DNA from: Nitratidesulfovibrio termitidis HI1
Lineage (GTDB): Bacteria > Desulfobacterota > Desulfovibrionia > Desulfovibrionales > Desulfovibrionaceae
NCBI RefSeq assembly: GCF_000504305.1
Contig: NZ_KI632512.1
Coordinates: forward strand, 404,388-468,387
Reading direction: 5' to 3'
DNA length: 64,000 bases
Under the pieces are notes generated by a model. It searched no databases. It was not told the origin of the DNA and saw only the letters and a list, made by a program, of their open reading frames with translations. Position 1 is the first letter of the stretch; every line of letters starts with the position of its first letter. The position numbers and the translations under genes are program-made. Positions 34,395 to 40,847 of this stretch are shown here, piece after piece.

Positions 34395-34506
34395 TCGTGA
34401 GGAGTGTTCCGTTGCTCACCTTGCGCACCGAGGGCGCCGACGAACCTGTCCAGGAAAGCGTGAAGGAGGCAGGCGGAGTGCGTCGGGCCGGTTTGTTTGG
34501 CCAAGC
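34361..34506 (-). ncRNA. Candidate small RNA B
   Basis: No protein gene occupies 34012-34859, yet on the minus strand a promoter-like pair (TTGACG, 17 bases, TAGCTA) is followed about 145 bases later by a strong terminator. The last part of the transcript contains ACACTCCTC, then CGAG and the terminator stem, the same order as in candidate A. ACTCCTC is complementary to a Shine-Dalgarno sequence, typical of small RNAs that block ribosome binding. Ends are predicted, not measured. Confidence 0.55.
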
Positions 34507-34512
34507 AATCAA

Positions 34513-34541
34513 TAGCTAGCATCGTGAGGGCGACACGTCAA
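34513..34541 (-). promoter_or_regulatory. Promoter candidate of small RNA B
   Basis: TTGACG (34541-34536) and TAGCTA (34518-34513) are separated by 17 bases on the minus strand; the -10 is weak. Confidence 0.45.
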
Positions 34542-34670
34542 GGGCGGCAGGGTGTGCCGTTTGGTGGCGGGGGCTGTGCCTTGTCTGGAGATAGCGGCGC
34601 TGAGATGTGCACTTTTCCTGACGCGGGCAGTTGGGGAAGCCGGTTTGGCATACCGCGAATTGACTGATTA

Positions 34671-34705
34671 AACAAACAAGACGGCTCCCGTGAAAGGGAG
34701 CCGCC
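34671..34705 (-). terminator. Terminator of candidate small RNA A
   Basis: On the minus strand GGCGGCTCCC-TTTCAC-GGGAGCCGTC is followed by TTGTTTGTTT. It could also stop read-through from the acyltransferase gene. Confidence 0.85.
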
Positions 34706-34810
34706 TCGGAGAGGAGTGTACTGATGCCAGGAGAGCTTGACCGGTAGGTGCATACCGGAGGGTGGATGGTGCAGATCGCGCCCTAAGCTGACTGGGTAAT
34801 CAATCAGTGC
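34672..34810 (-). ncRNA. Candidate small RNA A
   Basis: A near-consensus sigma-70 promoter on the minus strand predicts a transcript starting near 34810 and ending at the terminator at 34671-34705, about 138 bases. It contains an internal hairpin CCGGTA-TGCACC-TACCGG (34758-34741), then a C/U-rich single-stranded stretch with CTCTCC and ACACTCCTCTCC, then the terminator stem. No start codon with a ribosome binding site is seen. The 3' part is homologous to candidate B, which lies downstream on the same strand, suggesting duplication. Confidence 0.62.
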
Positions 34811-34816
34811 GAAGAA

Positions 34817-34845
34817 ACTATAGTACCCACTCGGGTGGGTGTCAA
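34817..34845 (-). promoter_or_regulatory. Strong promoter with operator-like palindrome, small RNA A
   Basis: TTGACA (34845-34840) and TATAGT (34822-34817) are spaced by 17 bases. The spacer is almost entirely the dyad ACCCAC-TCGG-GTGGGT (34825-34840), the position where a repressor would block RNA polymerase. The nearby TetR protein is one candidate binder, but its own upstream region does not show this dyad. Confidence 0.72.
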
Positions 34846-34859
34846 CACTTCACCGCCTG

Positions 34860-35717
34860 TCAAGATGAAATTGCACGAATTTCATTGCGCCATTCGGCAA
34901 GGCAGCCTTCTATGAAGGCGTACACGGCGGCCTGCTCCTCCTTGCCGTTGCCGGAAACGGCAAGGGGGGCGGCAAAGCGGAAGTGCACCGTGCGCTGGGG
35001 GCGGATGGGGCCAAAATCCTTGATGGGCCAGCCGGTGCCCCAGGCATCGCTCTTCAGGGCCAGCGGCACCACGGGCACACCGGCACGGCGCGCCAGCTTG
35101 ACCCCGATGGAGTTGAAGGTCTTCGGGTCCAGGGTGTCGCTGCGCGTGGCCTGCGGAAAGATGATGACGGAAATTCCTCGCTTCAGCCGTTCCTCGCCGC
35201 CTTCCAGCACGGCAGCCAGATCGTCGCGCGGGTTCACGCGTCCCACGGTGATAGGATCGCGCGTGCGCAGCACATGCTTGAACACAGGGTAGTCGGCCAG
35301 GCTCTGCTTGACCACGAAGGTCACATCCTTGTGCGGCTGGATGATGGAGGGCAGCACGAAGGTTTCCAGCGTGCTCATGTGGTTGCCCACGAACACGCAC
35401 GGCCCTTCCAGGCGTGTGAAATGTTCCATGCCTTCTATGAGCAGGCGCACCCCGGTGCGCTCCAGCGCGCGGACCACCTCCAGACTGCTGCCCACCCACG
35501 CCGCAGCAGGATATTCCCCACGCACGGCCGCTGCCGCCGCGCGGCACACGATGCCTGCCATCATCGGGTAGTAGGCAAGTGTGGGAAACATCCGGGCGAT
35601 GGGGCCAGCCGCGTCGGCAGGGGTGGTGTATGTATCGCCCTTGAACGGCACGGGCATGTCAGGCACGGGTATGTTGGGCACGGGCATGTTGGGAGTGGGG
35701 ATGTCGGCGTTGGTCAT
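34860..35717 (-). CDS. Lysophosphatidic acid acyltransferase (PlsC) family protein
   Basis: Membrane-associated acyltransferase of 285 residues, expected to acylate 1-acylglycerol-3-phosphate in phospholipid synthesis. The catalytic motif reads NHMSTLE, i.e. HX4E where HX4D is usual. The substrate motif reads FPQATRSDT where FPEGTRS is usual. GRVNPRDD and GVPVVPLAL are also seen. The N-terminus has a short MPVPNIPVPDMPVP repeat. The start at 35715-35717 is chosen over a much longer open frame because GGGA precedes it by 8 bases and the domain fits. It may be a divergent acyltransferase rather than canonical PlsC. Confidence 0.85.
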   Translation of the reverse strand: MTNADIPTPNMPVPNIPVPDMPVPFKGDTYTTPADAAGPIARMFPTLAYYPMMAGIVCRAAAAAVRGEYPAAAWVGSSLEVVRALERTGVRLLIEGMEHFTRLEGPCVFVGNHMSTLETFVLPSIIQPHKDVTFVVKQSLADYPVFKHVLRTRDPITVGRVNPRDDLAAVLEGGEERLKRGISVIIFPQATRSDTLDPKTFNSIGVKLARRAGVPVVPLALKSDAWGTGWPIKDFGPIRPQRTVHFRFAAPLAVSGNGKEEQAAVYAFIEGCLAEWRNEIRAISS

Positions 35718-35983
35718 GTAGGTATCCCTTTGCGGTCTTGTCGGCACGTGGCGCGCGGCTGCGGCATGAACTGGAGCGGAAAACGTGCGCTGCACCGCCG
35801 TATATCCCGGCGGCAGGGAAAGGAAAATACCTTTTGCGGGCGGTTGGATGGCTGATGGATACCGCAGGGGCATTCGCCGGGGCGCGGCGTTTTCCGGTTC
35901 CTTCTTCACTTGCCGGAAATTCAGGCCGCCCGCGATTGACGAACGGGATTCGTTCGGTCGGTCAAAGCCATACCGGCGTGCGG
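35718..35983 (-). pseudogene. Spacer holding a duplicated end of the glycosyltransferase gene
   Basis: Bases 35884-35933 match 35991-36040, the 3' coding end of the neighbouring glycosyltransferase gene, at 45 of 50 positions. The copy would encode the same GGLNFRQVKKE peptide but has no gene around it. It is a partial tandem duplication in the leader of the acyltransferase gene. Confidence 0.65.
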
Positions 35984-36655
35984 TCAGGACGCGGCGCTTT
36001 CCTGCTCCTTTTTCACTTGCCGGAAATTCAGCCCGCCCGCGTCCAGACCCCGCCCGGAATCGTAGATGCCCACGGTGCGGTCGGTGAACTGCACGCTGCG
36101 GGCGCGGCGGTAATAGCGCAGCATGTTGCGATAGTCCGCCTCGTAGCTGCGACCCTGCCAGCCTTCGCAACGCACCACGGCAAGCTCGCGGGTCATGCAC
36201 AGGCACAGCGGGTCGATGTTGCTCTGCCACACCGGATCGCGTCCTTCCTCGATCACCGGCAGGTAGGCGGCCTTGTGGGCCAGGCTTACGTCGATGCGCG
36301 CGATGAGCAGGTCCACGTCCGGGTATGCTTCATAGATGAGGAATGCTTCCGGCGTCAGCGAGTTGTCGTCGTCCAGGAACAGGATGCGCCTGCCGCGCGC
36401 GGCCCGCAGCAGGCCATTGCGGATGGCGTTGCCGTAGTCCTTGTCGGGCCGGAAGTCGAACCAGCGCACGAAGCCGTCGGGCCGCACCCGTTCACCCTTC
36501 ACGCCGTCAAAGCCGATCAGCATTTCCGTGTCGCCGGGGGCCAACTCGGCCCGTTCCATGGCCGCCCGCACGCTGTCGATGGCCAGCCCCAAGGCTACCG
36601 GACGGTCGCCTCTGCTGGGGGTGATGATGGAATATCGCGGCGTGGTTTCGGGCAT
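35984..36655 (-). CDS. Glycosyltransferase family 2-like protein
   Basis: GT-A-fold protein of 223 residues. The N-terminus YSIITPSRGDRPVALGLAIDSV is the nucleotide-sugar binding strand, and GRRILFLDDDNSLTPEAF carries the DDD metal-binding motif. An aromatic WFDFRPDKDYGNAIRNG segment lies between. It lacks membrane helices. The start at 36653-36655 fits the domain, but no ribosome binding site is seen; the frame is open to 36730. Acceptor and sugar cannot be deduced. A duplicate of its 3' end lies just downstream. Confidence 0.82.
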   Translation of the reverse strand: MPETTPRYSIITPSRGDRPVALGLAIDSVRAAMERAELAPGDTEMLIGFDGVKGERVRPDGFVRWFDFRPDKDYGNAIRNGLLRAARGRRILFLDDDNSLTPEAFLIYEAYPDVDLLIARIDVSLAHKAAYLPVIEEGRDPVWQSNIDPLCLCMTRELAVVRCEGWQGRSYEADYRNMLRYYRRARSVQFTDRTVGIYDSGRGLDAGGLNFRQVKKEQESAAS

Positions 36656-36748
36656 GGGAGGTTCCGGCGGGTTTGGCGCGTCGTGCGGTTGCGGTGGGCG
36701 GTGCGTCCGGTCTGGCAAGCCGGGTGGCAATGCGGCGTTGCGGGGCCG

Positions 36749-37975
36749 CTACTCGCTGCGCGGCTTGCGCTGGCGGACCAGCCTGCGCCACCAGTTGGAC
36801 AACCGCTGCTCGTCGCCATGTTCCTTGGGCTGGTAGAAACGGCGTTCCGTCAGGCCGTCGGGCAGGTAGTCCTGCTCTATCCAGCCGTCCGGATAGTTGT
36901 GGGGGTACTTGTACCCCTTGCCGTAGCCCCAGTCCTTCTGCAGCTTGGTGGCGGCGTTGCGCAGGTGCATGGGCACGGGCTGCGGGCCGTTCAGCTTTAC
37001 CTCTCGCGCGGCGTTGAGGTAGGCGGCGTAGCTGGAATTGCTCTTGCGGGCCAGCGCCAGGTGCACCACGGTCTGGGCCATGGGAATGAACCCTTCCGGC
37101 ATGCCCACGAATTCAACGGCCTGCTGGCAGGCCACGGCCAGCGGCAGGGCCTGCGGGTCGGCCAGGCCCACGTCTTCCGACGCGGAAAGAATCAGCCTGC
37201 GGCACACGAAGCGCGGATCCTCGCCGCCTTCCAGCAGGCAGGCCAGGTAATACAGGGCCGCGTCCGGGTCGCTGCCGCGTATGGACTTGATGAGTGCGGA
37301 AGCCAGTTCGTAGTGGCTGTCGCCGTCCTTGTCGTGACGGCTGACGATTTCCGGCATGGCGGCGCGCACGCCGTCCAGCCCCCGGTTTTCTTCGGGCAGC
37401 CCGGCCACGTATTCCACCAGGTTCAGCATGGCGCGGGCGTCGCCGTGGGCCATGCCGGACAGAAAGTCCAGCACGTCGTCAGTCAGCGGGGCTTCCTGGG
37501 CAGTGCCGCCGCGCCTGCCGAGTTCCATCAGTTCCTCGCGGCCCAGCGGACGCAACCGCATGACATGCAGCCGCGACAGCAACTGGCGGGTCACGCTGAA
37601 GGACGGATTTTCGGTGGTGGTGGCGATCATGGTGATTTCGCCGCTTTCCAGGATGGGCAGGAAAAAGTCCTGCTGGGCCTTGGAGAAGCGGTGCAACTCG
37701 TCCAGCACCAGCACGTCCACCCCGGACAGCGCGCGGCGCAGTTGCTGCAATCCGGCCTCGGGCGCGCTAAGGCGCAACACCTTGGTGCCGTGGGCATTGG
37801 CCAGCAGCAGGGCCAGCGTGGATTTGCCGCACCCCGGCGGGCCGAACAGCAGCAGGCTGGGCAGGCGTTCGGCACGCAGCAATGCGGCAATGCGCGGCGT
37901 AAGGTGGGTCTGGCCCACGAAGCCGTCAAGGGTGCTGGGCCGGATGCGCTCCGGCAGGGGCTGCTTCAACGTCAC
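36749..37975 (-). CDS. rarA: RarA/MgsA, replication-associated recombination ATPase
   Basis: Clamp-loader-like AAA+ ATPase of 408 residues that acts at stalled replication forks. Start is a GTG at 37973-37975 with GGAG upstream. N-terminal RPSTLDGFVGQTHL, Walker A LLLFGPPGCGKST, Walker B LVLDELHRF, sensor TTENPSF. The C-terminal tetramerisation domain is clear (SDPDAALYYLACLLEGGEDP, AASEDVGLADPQAL-like segment, YKYPHNYPDGWIEQDYLP). The gene order rarA-rsmE on one strand is likely an operon only in part, since 324 bases separate them. Confidence 0.95.
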   Translation of the reverse strand: MTLKQPLPERIRPSTLDGFVGQTHLTPRIAALLRAERLPSLLLFGPPGCGKSTLALLLANAHGTKVLRLSAPEAGLQQLRRALSGVDVLVLDELHRFSKAQQDFFLPILESGEITMIATTTENPSFSVTRQLLSRLHVMRLRPLGREELMELGRRGGTAQEAPLTDDVLDFLSGMAHGDARAMLNLVEYVAGLPEENRGLDGVRAAMPEIVSRHDKDGDSHYELASALIKSIRGSDPDAALYYLACLLEGGEDPRFVCRRLILSASEDVGLADPQALPLAVACQQAVEFVGMPEGFIPMAQTVVHLALARKSNSSYAAYLNAAREVKLNGPQPVPMHLRNAATKLQKDWGYGKGYKYPHNYPDGWIEQDYLPDGLTERRFYQPKEHGDEQRLSNWWRRLVRQRKPRSE

Positions 37976-38299
37976 GTCATGGTCTCCGGAAATGTGAGGC
38001 GGGCCGGGCGGGTGCCGGGCGTGAACACGATTGGTCGGGGATGCATGGCCGGGCCTGCGCATGCAGGAGCAGGCACCCGGCCTGCTTGCGGACGGATGGT
38101 GCCGGGCAAGCCGGACCTGCGGCCTCGGTCCTGTGTATCAGTCCCGCTGCACAAGGAAAAGGTGGGTGCGCAACTCGGGACCGCGGAGTCTGGTGACCAA
38201 AGCCGCCCGATGGATGGCCCAATGAGCGGGGCTTTCGTGAGGGAAGGGCCGGTGCGGCATGCGGGCTGCCCGCGCATCCGTCGCAGACTGCGCCGGTTG
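37976..38299 (-). other. Gene-free spacer between rsmE and rarA
   Basis: About 320 high-GC bases. I see no clear terminator, promoter or small gene. Confidence 0.35.
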
Positions 38300-39019
38300 C
38301 TACTGCCCCTGCCGGGCCCACCAGTGCAGCCCCAGGCAGAGCATGGCCGCCGTCTCCCAGCGCAGCACCCGGTTGCCAAGGCTGACGGCCTGCATGCCGG
38401 AATCCAGCAGCGCGGCCACCTCGCGGTCGGAGAAACCGCCTTCCGGGCCCACCACGAACAGGGTGCGCCCCGGCTGACCCAGATCCCCGGCGCCCAGCAG
38501 CACGCCGCCGGTGTCGCCTTCCCACAGGATGAACCGCTTGGCGAAATCGCGGCTGGCCTCGGCCAGTTCGGCCACGCCGCCGGGCAGGGTGCGCAGTTCC
38601 GGCAGCCACGGGTTGCGGCTCTGTTTGGCCCCTGCCTCCATCTGGGCGTGCCACGATTCTTTGGTTTCCTCGGGCACGCGCGACTGGCTGCGTTCGGCCT
38701 GCCACAGCCAGACGCCGCCCGCCTCAAGCTCCACCGCCTTTTCCATCAGCCAGCCCCGGCGCACTTCCTTGCCCCAGCCGATGGCCAGCACCGCCTGCGA
38801 TGCCGGGGCCGGGTGCTCGGTGATCGACACAGGTTCCAGGCGCACCAGGGCCTTTTCCGTGTCCGTGACCCGGAACTCGCCTTCGCGTCCCTGGCCGTCC
38901 AGCAGGCGCACCGTATCGCCCTCGCGCACCCGCACCACCTTGACCAGATGGCGGGCCTCCTGCCCTTCGAGCAGGTACGGTTCTGCCCAGCGTTCGGGCG
39001 GCAGGAAGAAGGTGCGCAT
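38300..39019 (-). CDS. rsmE: RsmE, 16S rRNA m3U1498 methyltransferase
   Basis: SPOUT methyltransferase of 239 residues that methylates U1498 of 16S rRNA. The N-terminal PUA-like domain begins MRTFFLPPERW and contains EARHLVKVVRVREGD. The SAM-binding knot has LFVVGPEGGFSDREV and VSLGNRVLRWETAA, where R(I/V)LR-ETA is the family signature with Trp in the usual Thr position. GGAG lies 8 bases before the ATG at 39017-39019. Its upstream region is filled with inverted repeats. Confidence 0.94.
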   Translation of the reverse strand: MRTFFLPPERWAEPYLLEGQEARHLVKVVRVREGDTVRLLDGQGREGEFRVTDTEKALVRLEPVSITEHPAPASQAVLAIGWGKEVRRGWLMEKAVELEAGGVWLWQAERSQSRVPEETKESWHAQMEAGAKQSRNPWLPELRTLPGGVAELAEASRDFAKRFILWEGDTGGVLLGAGDLGQPGRTLFVVGPEGGFSDREVAALLDSGMQAVSLGNRVLRWETAAMLCLGLHWWARQGQ

Positions 39020-39052
39020 GGTGATGCTCCGGGAGGTATGGATTGTAAGACG

Positions 39053-39148
39053 AACCGGGGAGGGGACCTTTTCGCTTTGCGGTCGCCATCCGTAAGGCTC
39101 GCGCAAGGCGCTCGCCTAACGGCTGCCGCAAAAGGTCTCCCTCCCCGG
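39053..39148. repeat. Large imperfect inverted repeat upstream of rsmE
   Basis: CCGGGGAGGGGACCTTTT near 39053 pairs with AAAAGGTCTCCCTCCCCGG ending near 39148; an inner CCGT...ACGG dyad lies between. It is followed by a second hairpin, CCCCCAAAC-TTTTTAA-TTGGGGG (about 39156-39179). The composite would form a cruciform or a long RNA hairpin in the rsmE leader. Confidence 0.65.
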
Positions 39149-39263
39149 ACCCCTCCCCCCCAAACTTTTTAATTGGGGGTATAGCAAACAACAGAAGCGA
39201 CGTAATGCCAACTGGCCTTCGCTGCGGCGTTTGACGCAGCCAGCAGGAAAAAGACGCCGCGCG

Positions 39264-39416
39264 CTAAGGGGCGGTTTTCAAATTAGGATTTTCGTTTGTT
39301 GGCAAGGAAAACAAGCCCGCCATGACGGGAGTATACTCTTATCGTATTCGACCGGAATGGCGGGTGAAGTTTGACGTAGCCAACGGGCGAAAGGACAATT
39401 TGAAAACAGCCCCTAG
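39264..39416. mobile_element. MITE-like element with terminal inverted repeats
   Basis: Left end CTAAGGGGCGGTTTTCAAA (39264-39282) and right end TTTGAAAACAGCCCCTAG (39399-39416) are imperfect inverted copies. The 153-base element encodes nothing and contains copy A of the 33-nt structured motif. The right end supplies the TAG stop codon of gcvT. A sequence homologous to the right end also begins at the stop codon of lapB at 57260-57295. Confidence 0.55.
39315..39365 (+). repeat. Copy A of a structured intergenic motif (33-nt core inside a stem)
   Basis: CCCGCCAT (39316-39323) and ATGGCGGG (39357-39364) form the stem, extended by one G-T pair. The 33-base interior has GGGAGTATACTC, an ATAC-TCTTATC-GTAT mini-hairpin, and ends GACCGGA. 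It matches copy B (23036-23088, opposite strand) at 27 of 33 positions with the same length, while the stems differ in sequence and remain paired. Confidence 0.7.
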
Positions 39417-40501
39417 GCCAGTTTGGTCCGCGCAGTCCCCTGCGTGTAAAACGGCAGTCCCACGCGGGTGGCTTCCAGTTCCACCTTGGCAGCCTTGACC
39501 ACGAAGGCCGGGGCCTCGGCATGGGCGGCGGCCACGCGGGCCAGCGCCACGGCGTAGCCCAGCGAGGGGCAGAACGACCCGCTGGTCACCACGCCCGCCA
39601 CGGTGCCGTCGGGCAGGGCCACCACGTCGCCGTGGCGGGCGCTGCGGCGTCCGGGGATGGACAACGCCACCAGCGGTTCGCGCACTTCGCGGTCCGCGCC
39701 CTTGCCCACGTAGTCGGCGGGGTTTGTCAGCATTCCGCCGTAGCCCGCTTCCGCAGGAGTGTGGGTGTCGTCCAGATCGTGGCCGTACAGGGGCAGGCCC
39801 ACTTCCAGACGCAGGGTGTCGCGCGCGCCAAGGCCCGCGGGCTTCACGCGCTCGTCGGCCAGCAGGGCGGTCCACAGGGCCTCGGCCTTGTCCCAGGGCA
39901 GGTACAGTTCCACGCCCAGTTCGCCGGTATACCCGGTGCGGCTGACCAGCAGCGGCGCGCCGCCGAAGGTCACGGAGCGGAAGCCGAAGTAGGGCAGGTC
40001 GCGGAAGCTTTCGCCCAGCACCGCTTCCAGCACGTCGAACGATTTCGGGCCTTGCAGGTCCAGCTTGGCGGTGCGGGCCGAGATGTCCTCGAAGGGCAGG
40101 GCGGCGGGCAGGCGCGAGCGCAGGGCGGCGAAATCGCTTTCCGTGCAGGCGCCGTTGACCACCAGCATGTAGTCGTCCTCGGCGATGCAGTACACGATGA
40201 GGTCGTCCAGAATGCCGCCCGCCTCGTTCAGCAGAAAGCCGTAGCGGCAACGGCCCGGCTTCAGCGTTTCCAGATTGTGGCTGACGGCGCGGGACAGCGC
40301 CTCGCGCGCGCCGGGGCCGCACAGGGTGAATTCGCCCATGTGGCAGATGTCGAACAGGGCGGCGGATTCACGCGTCTGCACATGCTCGGCGATGATGCCG
40401 GTGGGGTACTGGATGGGCATGTCCCACCCGGCAAAGGGGGCCATCTTGGCCCCGGCGGCCCGGTGCCACGCGGAAAGCGGGGTTTGCAGCAGGTCCGACA
40501 A
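39413..40501 (-). CDS. gcvT: GcvT, aminomethyltransferase of the glycine cleavage system
   Basis: T-protein that transfers the methylene group from the lipoyl H-protein to tetrahydrofolate, releasing ammonia. The 362-residue product is full length. The start is a TTG at 40499-40501 with GGAG 6 bases upstream; no ATG lies nearby. Signatures: AGWDMPIQYPTGIIAEHVQTRESAALFDICHMGEF near residue 25, DLQGPKSFDVL, SRTGYTGELGVELY and GLGARDTLRLEVGLPLYGHDL. No other gcv gene is in the window. Its stop codon is shared with the repeat element end. Confidence 0.93.
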   Translation of the reverse strand: MSDLLQTPLSAWHRAAGAKMAPFAGWDMPIQYPTGIIAEHVQTRESAALFDICHMGEFTLCGPGAREALSRAVSHNLETLKPGRCRYGFLLNEAGGILDDLIVYCIAEDDYMLVVNGACTESDFAALRSRLPAALPFEDISARTAKLDLQGPKSFDVLEAVLGESFRDLPYFGFRSVTFGGAPLLVSRTGYTGELGVELYLPWDKAEALWTALLADERVKPAGLGARDTLRLEVGLPLYGHDLDDTHTPAEAGYGGMLTNPADYVGKGADREVREPLVALSIPGRRSARHGDVVALPDGTVAGVVTSGSFCPSLGYAVALARVAAAHAEAPAFVVKAAKVELEATRVGLPFYTQGTARTKLA

Positions 40502-40847
40502 GGGGTGCTCCTTCGTGTCTCCGTTGGGGTTGGCGCGGTCATGTGGTATGGGGGCGCGCTGCGCCGGGGCAAGGCGGTCCTGCATCCGGCGCGGAAATTC
40601 GGTGCGCCGTGCGGCGCGCGCCAGAAATAGCGCGAGACGAGATTTGCGGCAACCGGCTGGCGACCGGTTGGGGGTGGACAGGATGGGCGCGTGACGGTTT
40701 GGACAGCCGGGGCGGTGGGCGGTGTTGCGGGCCGGGTATCCTCGCGCGCCGCATGCATCGCAGGTGCCGCATGCGGCCATACCGGGCGACCGGCGGCGCG
40801 CCATGCCGCACGGCATGGCCTGCGCTGCCGCGCAGGGCTGCGGTCCG
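40502..40847 (-). other. Gene-free spacer upstream of gcvT
   Basis: About 350 bases. A perfect hairpin GCCATGCCG-CA-CGGCATGGC lies at 40800-40819, just after the stop of the upstream unknown gene, without a T tract. No riboswitch-like glycine aptamer pair was recognised by eye. Confidence 0.4.

Noticed and set aside
35738-39172. Very long plus-strand open frame of over 1100 codons
   Set aside because: It is the GC-rich opposite-strand shadow of rsmE, rarA and the glycosyltransferase gene. It has no ribosome binding site or recognisable domain. Several similar long shadows (for example 11397-14204 and 53785-57315 plus, 24761-26326 minus) were rejected for the same reason.
40502-40847. Glycine riboswitch upstream of gcvT
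   Set aside because: No recognisable aptamer core was found by eye; only generic GC-rich hairpins are present.
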